A DNA stretch of 57,500 bases. It comes from Prorocentrum cordatum (Eukaryota > Sar > Dinophyceae > Prorocentrales > Prorocentraceae). A model generated the notes under the pieces. That model did no database searches, was not told the origin of the DNA, and saw nothing but the letters and a program-made list of their open reading frames with translations. Shown one piece after another: positions 47,973-57,500 of this stretch. The translations under genes were made by a program, and so were the position numbers. Position 1 is the stretch's first letter. The number at the start of each line of letters is the position of its first letter. The stretch lies in assembly GCA_963575745.1 (NCBI GenBank), contig CAUYUJ010016138.1, forward strand, positions 430,926-488,425, written 5' to 3'.

Positions 47973-50862
47973 TCAAGGCTTCAGAGGGGCAACCTTGGCG
48001 TATTCGTGGAAACGCATCGCGACCTCCTTGCCAAATCTCAGGGAGTAGTGCTCAGACTCCTTCAGCTCAGATTTTTTGCCAGTGACTCCCCCATCGCTTT
48101 CCTGTGTGGTCAAGGTTGGCCTCTTAGATTTCGTGGAGGGGTCGATTGTCTTATTCAACAGGGATGCCCAAGGTGCCGTAGACATGAACTTCAAGGGCTT
48201 CATTGGGGCATCATCCTCATCGTAGGCGCCGTGGTCGAAGCTCGTGATCGATGCGTCGACCTGTTGGAAAATCAACTTCATGGGCTTGCTTAGGTTAAGC
48301 AGGCTGGACCTTGGCTGCTCGATCCCAAAGAAAGCGCCGATCATAGTGACAACCAAAATGAGGAGGGCCGACATGTCGCGAACCAAGTTCGCCTCACGAA
48401 TCTCGCCCAAGGAAGTGTTACCATCAGGATCGGCTGAAGTGCGGCCGCCGTTGCGCCTTCCAATCCAAGTCCACGTCGAGCATTCGATGCCAAGCCAAAA
48501 GAAACCATTCTGTTTCAGCCGGCGCGCAGCGGAGAAGTAAGTCTTGGTCCCCGAAGCAGTGCCCAATTTGAGGAAGGGGGCATATTTCTTGTCGAGGCCC
48601 ACGCTGTTGTACCCCCTCTCCGCAACCGACTTGTACACGTTCCCCAAACCGCACATGCCCTCAACGAAATCGAGCATGAAGTCGGGGTGATTCTGCCTGT
48701 GGAGGTCACACATGACAGCAGAGAACGAACACCCCTGAGATGGTTACGAGGGGGCGCGGGGTCCTCCACGGCCCCTCAAGACCACTGGAAATTACCTTGA
48801 GACCCGAAGAAAGGTCAAAAGTTCGGGTCTTTGCTATGCACTTGGGGAGGTCGTGGATTTCTCGTCCCCTCTTCGGTCGACGCCGAGGTTTTCGATCCTG
48901 AGCCGCCCCCACGCAGATGCCAGACGCCCCCTACGCACCCTACCACGCGTCTGCTCGGTATACTGAACTGAAATCGCAGGAGGGCCAGAACGCATCAAGA
49001 GTGAGATAGTTATCTGGGCAACCCTCCTGAGAGTGCTTCCGACGAGCTAAAAGAGCAGATAAGCTTTCTGGGGCCCCTTAGCTTACTCAATGTCTGGCAA
49101 GGGCACCCAATAAAACCGTATTCAAGCGTTTGCTGAGAGGCAGGGAGGGGGGCGGATTCGATGGAGGGGGAATGGGGGGAGGGACAGGTAGGGGGAGAAG
49201 GGGAAGGAGGAGGGGAGGAGGAGGAGGAGGAAGGAAAAAGGGGAGGGAGGAGGAGAAGAAGGAATAGGATGGAGGAGAGAGGAGGAGGGAGCGGGAGGTA
49301 GGGCCGCAGGACCACAAGACTTTGGGCTGCAGGGCAGTTTGGCAATTGTCACCCGACCAAGTCGACCCTCCTCTCCATCTTCTTCTTGCTTTTCATCTTC
49401 ATCTTCCTCCTCCTCGACCCAAGGCGCCCGAGGATCTCAACCGGGATCTCGCGGCGCCTTGCAGACGCCAAAAGTCGCGAGCCCCCCAGGCCGAGAGTCT
49501 ACAAAGTGCGACGCGCTGGGGCTCCGCCCCTTCCTCCCTCATCGTCATCTTCCCCAAACAAAGCGTTGCTGTGCGTTTTCAAAACCGCGCCCTGGATGAC
49601 CTGGGAACCGACCTGCGTTGTTCTCTCCTGGATCTGGCAGCGGCCCCCCGGGATGTCGATCGGCCATGGGCCCCCAGAATTGCTTTGCTGAGGTTGGGTG
49701 TTTGCTCAGGCCTAGGATGCACCGCGCCGAACTGAGCTGGCGCGCGACTGCCCCTTCTCCACACTCCTCCACCTCGCCTCTTCACCATCCACCCTCCACC
49801 CTCTACTATCCACTCCACCATCCCACCACCAGCTCACCACTGCTCCACCTTCCACCATCCACCAGGATCATCCACCTCCTCCTCATCCTCATTACCCTCC
49901 TCCTCCATCCTCCCTCCTCCTCCCTCCTCCCTCCTCCTCCTCCTCCTCCTCCCTTCCGTCCTTCCTTCCTTCCTTCCTTCCTTCCTTCCTCCTCCTCCTC
50001 CTCCTCCTCCTCCTCCTCCTCCTCCTCCTCCTCCCTCCTCCTCTCATCAGTCACATCCGAATCATAATTCTGTTCCAAGTGACTTTCGAAGCCTGACGCT
50101 GAAGTTGCATATGACCTCCCACAACAAGATGTTGGGCAAGGTCCACTTGGCTTCCTTGTAGTAAGGAAACGCCTGGTACATGTGGGCCGTCACGCTCTCG
50201 ACCCACCTGGGAGTCGCCGCGGTGTCGAACAAGTTCTGCACGCACTCCAGCGGGCTGGTCGTGTCATCCACATCCTCCACTCCCAATCGCATCAGCGCTG
50301 CTGTCCAGTCTTCTTTCGGCCAGGCCTTGAATATTGCGTCCATGGCATCGCTGGATTGCAAGTTCGGGTTGGCTGGGAACTTGTGATGCTCAAACGCAAT
50401 GGATCGGTACTTCTGCTTGTTCTCAGGCGTATCAAAGATGTGTGGGACGCAGAAGGCCGGACTGCTGGGCGGTGGAGACCTCGACCTCGACCTCGACCTG
50501 TCCTGCCCCGGTGGCAACGCCTGGGGCGGAGTCGGCGTGCCCTGCTGGTGCTGGTCGAGCACGTCCATCGTGTCGAGGACCTCGTTGAGGACGCGGGCGG
50601 CGGGGGTGACGAGGTCATCCGAAGTCTCATGCTGCGGCAGTATCTGCGCGGCTGGGCTAGAAGCGCTGGCTGGGTTAAAACTGCTGGCTGAAGGATCCTC
50701 CAAGGTGTCACTCTCATCCTTAGTCAAGTCAGTGAAGTCAAGGTCGAGGCCGCCGAGATTCAAGGTTGGAGCGTGCAGAGAGTCGACCTCCGAATCAGAA
50801 TCGAAGGTAGGCCTCACTGCCCTCATAGCGTGCCCGACTGGGGGCCCTTGCCCGCCAGACAT
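47973..50862 (-). CDS. Gene A: RS-containing N-terminus and methyltransferase-like domain, two exons
   Basis: Proposed exons are 50862-50116 (249 codons) and 48734-47973 (253 codons plus stop). Exon 1 is acidic and Ser-rich with an R-S run (about residues 121-130), then A-M-D-A-I-F-K-A-W-P-K-E-D-W. Exon 2 has L-D-F-V-E-G-M-C-G-L-G-N-V-Y with G-Y-N-S-V-G-L-D-K-K, like a SAM-binding Rossmann first motif, then F-F-W-L-G-I-E-C-S-T-W-T-W-I-G in the place of the catalytic Pro-Cys motif of cytosine methyltransferases, and F-F-G-I-E-Q-P-R-S-S-L. I know this L-G-x-x-C-S-T-W ... E-Q-P-x-S-S pattern from a large dinoflagellate family of unproven activity. The join uses donor GAG|GTCATA and acceptor CTCAG|GGG, both phase 0; other exons in between are possible. 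If unspliced, exon 1 ends at 50062. Confidence 0.55.
48735..50115 (-). other. Proposed GT-AG intron of gene A
   Basis: 1381 bp containing a GGA-rich patch (49190-49290), pyrimidine-rich DNA at 49370-49420 and the (CTC)n/(CTTC)n tract at 49870-50043. No coding segment inside could be supported. Confidence 0.4.
49870..50043. repeat. (CTC)n and (CTTC)n microsatellite
   Basis: CTC/CCT units with CATC and CCAC variants; (CTTC)6 or so at 49963-49988. Confidence 0.95.
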
Positions 50863-50937
50863 CTATCACGCGCCTTCTGTGATGGAGGAAGCCAGCGAGG
50901 TAGCGTGGGTCTCGCTGCAGGGCCTGATGCTAAACCG

Positions 50938-50958
50938 TTTGAGCCAGAACGAAGCGGA
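50938..50958 (-). other. Possible relict spliced leader upstream of gene A (weak)
   Basis: On the minus strand it reads TCCGCTTCG, TTCTGGCTCAAA; about 15 of 22 positions match with one gap, including the 5' TCCG and TGGCTCAA near the end. It is 76 bp before the gene A ATG, comparable to gene B. Chance cannot be excluded. Confidence 0.3.
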
Positions 50959-51136
50959 ACGATGACGGACTTGGCGGGCATGGCTGTGACCAGCAGAAAA
51001 ACACAATCTCAAGAAAATCGTTGGGATTTCCGAAGGAATCGGCGATCTTCAGCAGTCACCAGTGTCACTTGAGATCACTTGGCGGTCGTCGGCGGTCACT
51101 CGAAAAAATTGGCGGCCCGCTCTGTATGAGCAACAA

Positions 51137-51310
51137 TCTCCCGCCATCTCCGGCCATTCTCCGGCCATTCTCCCGCCATTCGAGGACACGCGCGTACCCA
51201 AATGTGGCGGGAAAACGGCGATTTCCAGCCACACAAGGCCCATCACACCCAAGACTCCAGCCATTTCCCGCCATTCTCCGGCCATTCTCCCACCATCCCA
51301 CTGCGCGTGG
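51137..51310. repeat. Direct repeat of CCGCCATTCTCCGGCCATTC type, two units
   Basis: CCGCCATCTCCGGCCATTCT CCGGCCATTCTCCCGCCATT at about 51141-51181 recurs at about 51264-51300, roughly 120 bp apart. GGCGGTCGTCGGCGGTCAC lies just upstream. Open frames here are artefacts. Confidence 0.6.
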
Positions 51311-51990
51311 CAGGCCCAACTGGCGGCCCAACGAATCCAGAGCACCGAAACGCCAGAAAATCGTGATTGTGTTTTGTTTTCCTGGTTTGTTTTTTGTTTT
51401 TCTCCAAACAAGTGTTGAAATTCGTGGAGCGCGAACCAGAGACCCCACGACGCCATTTTCTCCTAAGTTTCAGACGCTAGAACGATCGTTCGAATGCAAA
51501 AAGCACATCGCAATGCATAGGTGAACAGTTCGAAAGGACAACGTTATTTGGCAGGCCTACAGGCTCACGAACACACTTGAATACATCATCACCAGGCATA
51601 CCTAATGTGTATCGCCCCCTGGCAGAGCCAAATGCCAACACATGAACTAACACACCTCAGGAGCATCGTCACTCGGCTGGCCTGAGGCCGCAACATCAAC
51701 TGACACACAATGGACCAACGAGGATACCTTTCAGGTGACACAATACAAAGATATTTCATGGTCCGCCAAGGAAAGATCCTTCAAAGTCGGTCGCTATCAC
51801 GCCATCACCTGGCAGGCCAATGAGGTTTGCTTCAGAGGCTGTCTACATGATGCAGGGGTGATGGGTGATTCAGTGGCTGTCCTGATGCTGCTGCTGCAGA
51901 TGATGGTCCTGGGTCCGTAGTTCTTCTACGCCATGAATCATTACTCACCATCCTTATCCATATTCTCTCTTTTTCCTTCTCATTGTCATC
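51311..51990. other. Intergenic stretch, nothing recognised
   Basis: AT-richer DNA with scattered short repeats of CTCACGAACACAC, GGCAGGCC and TGGCCTGAGG type; no gene supported. Confidence 0.4.
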
Positions 51991-51998
51991 ATCAGATT

Positions 51999-52655
51999 CT
52001 CCTCCTCCTCCTCCATCTCCTCCTCCTCCTCCTCCTCTTCCTCCTCCTCCTCCTCCTCCTCCTCCTCCATCTCCTCCTCCTCCATCTCCGCCTCCTCCAA
52101 GTTATGCCAAAGCCGTCGCCACGCCGGCGCCGAGGGAATCTTGGAACGCAAGTCGGGAGGATCGAGATATTCGCCTGGCTACGAAAGGCAGCCGCGGGGC
52201 GGCTGGCCGCCGCCTAGGTTGCGGGCCGCGGCCAGGCCCTGGCGTTGGGCGCCTTGCGCCCTTCACCGCGGGGGGCCCCCTTCCTCCTCCTCCCTCCTCC
52301 TTCTCCTCCTCCTCCTCCTCCTCCTCCTTTCTCCTCCTGGACTTTGCCTCCTCCTTCTCCTCCTCCTGGACTCCTCCTCCTCCTCCTCCTCCTCCTCCTC
52401 CTCCTCCTCCTCCCCTCCTCCTCCTCCTCCTCCTCCCTCCTCCTCCTCCTCCTCCTCCTCCTCCTCCTCCTCCTCCTCCTCCTCCTCCTCCTCTCTCCTC
52501 CTCCCATCCTCCTCCTCCCATCCTCCTCCTCCTCCTTCTCCTCCTCCCCCTCCTCCGAGGCTCCTCCTCCCTCCTCCCAACAATCTCCCCTCCCTCCTCC
52601 TCCGCCTCCTCCTCCTCCTTCCACCTCCTCTCCTCCTTCTCCTCTCCTTGTCCGC
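51999..52655. repeat. Long (CTC)n tracts, interrupted
   Basis: A first tract to 52098, a unique GC-rich island (52100-52275) and a second tract to about 52655. Frames give poly-Pro, poly-Ser, poly-Leu, poly-Glu or poly-Gly. No SL copy follows either tract. Confidence 0.95.
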
Positions 52656-54113
52656 CTCATCTTTCCTCATCCTGAGTGCAAGCCCCCCTGGCCGCACCTC
52701 TACCCCCTCGACCTCCCTCACCCATCCGCATCACTGACCCTAGCGTGCAAGAGCGAAGGGGTGCGGCGCAGGCTGCCGAGAATGCGGAGGCGGTGGTGGT
52801 TGCCGCTCGTCGCATCCAAATCCCCGAAAGCGTTCAAACAAATAACGTGCCCTCTTCCCCACCATCTCTTAGCGCTAGGAAAGGGACAACAAAGAAAGGA
52901 CCCCCCCTGGCAGGTATTGGGAATTGGTTTCAACGCGTTCGGGAATCAGGCCTGGACGCGTCAAAAGGTCCAGGCGGAACCTTGGCGCCTGACCTAAAAA
53001 CTCAAGGATGCGTTTGGGCTGGACCAAAGACTGACGCAAGGCCTCAAAGCGTATCCGGCGCCATCGGTCAGCAAGCTCTCTGAGACGGAGATTTTCTCGA
53101 TCTTGGGATTCGCGACGCAACTCCTGGAAGTTTTTGTAGTGCTCTTCAGACTCGAATTCCAGGTCCTACAAGGAAACGTAAGAAACGCCAAAGACACGGT
53201 GCCCGACCCAGACCCAGAACCCAAAGGAGGGGGGACTCCCTCCTTCTTGTCGTTCCTCCTCTCATCTTCCTCCTCCATCTTTCTCTCTCTTCTCCCCCCT
53301 CTCTCGTTCTTCAATTCCGTCTCTGTCTCCTCTCATCGTACATTCCCCTTCTTCTGAGGGTTGGGGTGGGGATGGTTTGGTTGCATGCCGATCCGAGTCG
53401 GTCGGTGATAACGAACTTCCGCGGGGGGGGCCGATGTCCTCGAGCCTGTAAACGGCGTTCCACCACCTGTCTGTCGAGCTGGCGCTGGCATCTCAGCGCT
53501 GGGCTTCAGTGTCTCGTTCAATACTCGAGTTCTCAGATGTGTTGTCGTCCGTGGTTTTGGGCTTCTTTGGGGCCTCGGGGATGCTCTGCTCTTGCCTGTC
53601 TTGCCACGTCGCCTGTTGAGAGAATGTCGCTGGCAGTTTGCGCCGGCGGGCCATTGGGCTGACTTGGAACGGCGATGTAAAAGGGCAAAAGAGCGCATCT
53701 CTTTTGAGTTTCAACGTTCGATTTTCCAGCGATCAAACAGGCACGCGGCCAGCGTAGTCCAGGATTCGCGGGTCCCTGGAATCTCAAACAGACTTGGGGA
53801 TGGGCCAATTCGATTAAAACCACAGGCGAAACGTATCAAACCAAATGCCATGAGATGCGCCCTTCCCCCCCCCTCAATGAAGCTTCGGGCTACCCTCGGG
53901 CTCGCGGGACGAAACTTGGCCCACATGGCGGCTGAGGAACCCAGCAGGCCTCCGACCACGTCAGGGTAGCATCTGGAATATCAGAGAAAGAAGGGGGCAG
54001 TAGAGGGGAGGAGGCGGCAGGAGAGGAGATGGGAGGATGACTGGCAGTGGGGAAGGTGGCGGAGGCGGAGGCGTGTTGCTGTTTTTTTTGCTTGCCGAGC
54101 TTTCTCAGAATTC
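52656..54113. other. Stretch downstream of gene C without a supported gene
   Basis: Several 70-150 codon frames on both strands overlap and lack motifs. On the minus strand, 54000-54113 may be the 3' end of gene C. Confidence 0.4.
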
Positions 54114-57100
54114 TCAACCAATCGAAGCTCTGTATTTAGCCACCTCTGTGGCCAAAGGGCAGAAGTACCTGTGCGAGAAACGATCGGGTAAGTCTTCACC
54201 ACCATCTCTCCACGCCAACAACCACGCGGCGAGATCCTTGACTGTCGGGAACTGATTGAGCTGAGAATACTTCGTGCACTGGATGCCATTGTGATCTTTG
54301 TGAGCCTCGCTCCGGCAGCGGATGTACGCCCGCCTCTCTCCACTGCGTTGCGACCAGTTGTCATAGTGTATCGTTGTCCCCAAGAAGATGACTTCATGGT
54401 GAACTTTCGGCGCCATGTGCCCAACGGCTACAAGTGGTAGGTCTGCTGAGGGGGCATCTTCTATTGGCAGCAGGCCTTCGTCAGCAATCGCATCTGCCTT
54501 TATATCGACTGCAAGTCTCCTGAGCACCTTTACATAATCAGCCTCCTTGAGCAGCATAATATCAGGCCGACGCAGCAATTCAAGCAGGGATTCGGCGTCC
54601 AAGTCAAGAAGGCATTTGTAATATGATCTAGGCCTATCGTGCATGATTGCTGGGACGCCTTTATCGAAAATGTGTGCGCTCTGCATGAGCGCGTGCCAGT
54701 ACTCTGCCGATCGAAACAAGTTGGGAACCATAAATTGGCGAGGGCCATCCTTTGTCAAGGGTTCTAATCCAGCAGGGGCCTTAGTCCAACCTGTCCGAAG
54801 TAAAGCAACAGCACATTCTATTTTGGATCGTTGTCGGTGCGAGACCACGTGTCTGTCATACTCTGTGATAGCGCACCTCTGGCCAACCACTCGACTCGTT
54901 GACCAAGACACCGCAGCCCAATTGGCCAGGTATTCAGGCTCATCCTTATCGGTGGTCTGTGCAATCAGGAATCCCGCGTCCAACAATCGTTTCATGCTGT
55001 CCACGGTCACGCCTCTGTCTCGAATAGAGGACTCTGTGAACACATTGCCGTGGGCAGAATGTAGCTCGATCGCCACTTGTATCGCGGCGGCGTCCTCACG
55101 TGCAGTTGCAGCGTCATGCGCTGGCACCAGCGGTAGTGCTGGTGCAACTGCATCACCTTCAGCACCGCCGTCGTCTCCACCACTGTCGGAGAGCTCTGGG
55201 CGCAGGACCTTATGGATCAAAAACAATGAGGAGCAGGAATGTGGGAGGAGTGGGACAGGAGGAGGGGCAGGAGGAGGGGAGGAGCGGAGGAGGAGGAGGT
55301 TGAGGAGGAGGAGGAGGGGGGCTGAGGGGGAGGAGGATGAGGAGGAGGAGGAGAAGGAGCAGGGCAGGGGGGTGCCTGTGTCTGAGTTACCTGTCACCTC
55401 TGAGAGCCTCTGAGATGGATGGGGCGACGGTGAGAGGGTAGTAGAGGCTAAGAGCTCTGGGTGAAGTGATACGCGGGGGCGGTGGCAGCGTTTTAATGGG
55501 AGGCTGGAGGCGGAGAGAGATGAGGAATCGAGGGAGCAGGATTACGTTTCGTGCTGCTAAGCTCAATACTGGAGCGAACGAACCCACAGGACGGTCCTTG
55601 ATGGCCAGCAGCTGGCCGGGCGCCTGAAGCATCGCGCGGCCATCGGTCATCAAGGAGGGGACGCCGTACGACAATTTGACCTCCCACCGCCGTAACGTGC
55701 AAGATGCCTGATGCAATCCGTCCACTGTGCACCACTGCCGTAAATTCAGATTCTGTGCCACCCTCCCAGATGATCCCACTCGGAAGCAGCCAGGCTCCTC
55801 TGGGCCTTGATTGAGAAGGATATTGATACTGATGTCTGCGACGTCGAATTTTTTTGCAGAGCTCCCTTGGATCGACCTGGCAGAAGGGTAAAGATTCAGC
55901 ACCTCGAAATAAACGGTTGACTCCTCATCGCCTGGAACCTTGTGAAATACATCAATGATATAAGAAGCGTTGGGCATGCGATTTTCTGCACCTCCGCACT
56001 CCAGAGAATTCACTGAAAATACTGCGCCTCTACTGAGTACAGCCTTCCAGTGAGCCACAATGCACGACTCAGCATCAGTAAGTGGAAGTAGTTCCCCTGC
56101 GTTCCGACTGGTGGTTGTCCTCTTCCATCTGGTAGCGGCAGCTTCGAGCTCGGGGTGGCGCGCGTACTGCGAGTCTAAGTCGTACATGTATACCGCAGCC
56201 TTCACCATGGACCACGTGGCAGTTCGAGCTCGCGCATCGGGGTACACGTGATTCAGCAGGAGACGAATGGATTTCCGATGGTCTTTGGCGAGCCAGCGAT
56301 TCTTCACGAAGTCAGCAAAATGGATGCGGCCACAAAGCTGGATCCACTCCGGGGCCCGCAAGTTGGCACAGACACTGCTAGGTAGGATCCTCTTCATGTG
56401 CCCGACATTCAAATCGTGGTTGCCGATCTGCGCGCGCATCCCCTCTAGGCGCTGCTCCACGACTTCGTTGAGGGCCAGGCCGAGCAAGTGGCGCATCAAG
56501 GCGGTGAACGCATGCAAAGGCCTGTGCGAGTTTAGCCAATGTTCAGCCTGCCCCCTACACTCGGAGCCAGCCTCAAACAGCGGCTGCACTGAGCGATGAC
56601 ATTGCGCCGTATTGTCCAAGCCATCGTACCAATCAATGGCGCGTCTCATCTCATTCTTGCTGTCAGCCTCCAGCCCGCCCCAGTAGTGGCCTAAGACTTT
56701 CAGGGTCCTGTAAGGATAGTTATTGTAGAAGCTACCCTTGGCCATCAACTCTTCCTGGAGGGCGGCGTCGAACATCTGCTGAACGTTCAATGCCCTGGCG
56801 CGGTCTGACGGCTCCATTCGGGCGATGAAGGTGGAGTAGTCTGCATCTTGAGCGTTCTGAATTTCCAGTACATGTTGGTCCCACGCTCCCATTGCCAGCT
56901 CCACTGACCGTCTACCAGCCCACACGCAGTCTGCAGCCTTGTGGTCAGCTCTGTGCCGATCCCTGCCATGCGCCATTAGTAGGTGTTCATGACACTTGCA
57001 CCCCTTCAACCAACGCCCGAATTTCCCACAAGCATTGCCCTTCAAGAGAAGAATATTGATAAACCAAGGCAAATCTTTGCAGCGTAGGGCTTTGGTCACT

Positions 57101-57500
57101 CCGTCGATCATCGCGCCAGTATCAAGGTCGTCGTCCCTTCCAGGCCTCCCATCGCCTCCCATTGCAGATGGGTCCCAGTGAGCCGCGAGGGCCTGAAACC
57201 TGACGGCGACTTGAGACAGGAAGATCTCCAGCTTCTCCCAACGCCATGTGAAAGTACCACCAGTGAACGTCAGGAACAAAGGCGCTACCTGGCGATGTCC
57301 TGCGAGACACCGCTTGATGAACCGGGAACGAAGGCCGCGAGAAGCAAGGAATCGTGCCAGAGCCCTGAAGTGCGATTCGATGGTTGCCCAACCTTCCATC
57401 TTGCAGACAGCATTCTTCAAGCCATTGAACAGCATGTGTAAGTGTCCTGGGAAGCCGAGCGCAAATGGAAACAAAAATCTAGCATTGACGTCGGGATGCG
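54114..57500 (-). CDS. Gene C: large dinoflagellate protein of unknown function, 5' end outside the window
   Basis: Exon 1 is open from the window edge (H-P-D-V-N-A-R-F-L-F-P-F-A-L-G-F-P-G-H, then L-H-M-L-F-N) to about 55560; no true start lies inside. Features: L-F-L-T-F-T-G-G-T-F-T-W-R-W-E, C-x2(3)-C-H near G-C-K-C-H-E-H-L, W-I-Q-L-C-G-R-I-H-F-A-D-F-V-K. Exon 2 (55208-54114, 364 codons) begins after the acceptor CATAAG and reads V-L-R-P-E-L-S-D-S-G-G-D-D, later R-D-R-G-V-T-V-D-S-M-K-R-L-L-D-A-G-F and Y-W-H-A-L-M-Q-S-A-H. It enters in phase 0; matching donors lie after 55572 (GTATTG) or 55552 (GTAATC), not resolved. The intron holds a GGA-rich tract. The W-R-W-E segment recalls transposase-like dinoflagellate families, but I assign no function. 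Confidence 0.6.
55245..55362. repeat. GGA-rich tract in the gene C intron
   Basis: GGAGGGGCAGGAGGAGG and similar, reading as (CCT)n-like on the gene strand and ending about 40 bp before the proposed acceptor at 55209. Confidence 0.85.

Noticed and set aside
1-57500. Bacterial contamination because of high GC and long frames
   Set aside because: SL copies, GC-AG introns, LINEs with endonuclease/reverse transcriptase and hundreds of bases of microsatellites are eukaryotic; no ribosome binding sites or dense gene packing.

Overview
The window looks like nuclear DNA of a dinoflagellate, probably a free-living, high-GC type rich in simple repeats; I do not name a species. The strongest sign is an exact copy at 36707-36728 of the 22-nt dinoflagellate spliced leader (SL), with degenerate copies at 6600, 17062, 29506 and, on the minus strand, 47536 and 50958. 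Long (CTC)n/(GAG)n tracts, GC-AG splice junctions, long introns, few genes and many decayed retroposed sequences fit this. There are no operons, ribosome binding sites or other bacterial signals, and I found no tRNA, rRNA or CRISPR array.

Layout. 1-5.1 kb: GC-rich repeats and no clear gene until 5103. Two pieces of one GAF domain lie 16.7 kb apart on the plus strand (5103-5187 and 21856-21944). Their splice junctions agree in phase, so most of 5.2-21.9 kb can be read as one giant intron. That intron holds AGCAT/TTAGC arrays, two decayed SL-headed composite genes (6.6-8.9 kb and 17.1-19.0 kb) and a decayed Helitron-like Rep gene (about 10.5-16.3 kb) with an HUH motif. Across 6.5-19.2 kb a 19-bp imperfect palindrome (consensus near GCAGTGCTGAACAGCCTGC) recurs more than 20 times, nearly always in the reading frame that gives S-[AV]-x-Q-P.

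22-29.5 kb: no convincing gene; several dispersed repeats and a 22-copy, 79-bp minisatellite (26521-28268). 29.5-42.6 kb: two related non-LTR retrotransposons in head-to-tail order on the plus strand, LINE-1 (frame-broken) and LINE-2 (both ORFs open). Each begins with an SL copy directly after a (CCT)n tract, and each has ORF1 joined to an endonuclease/reverse-transcriptase ORF2 through CTT-stop-C, a likely +1 frameshift site. 43.3-44.8 kb is mostly intergenic.

44.8-57.5 kb: three minus-strand genes in one direction. Gene C runs off the right edge (to 54114); gene A (50862-47973) has a methyltransferase-like domain; gene B (47445-44784) has a relict SL upstream and a GC-AG intron containing a (GAG)n tract. 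They converge on the plus-strand GAF gene and LINEs. The overall picture is a gene-poor region built by repeated recycling of SL-bearing mRNAs and of retroelements landing in polypyrimidine tracts. Coding calls rest on translated motifs and splice phase only; nothing was searched against a database.
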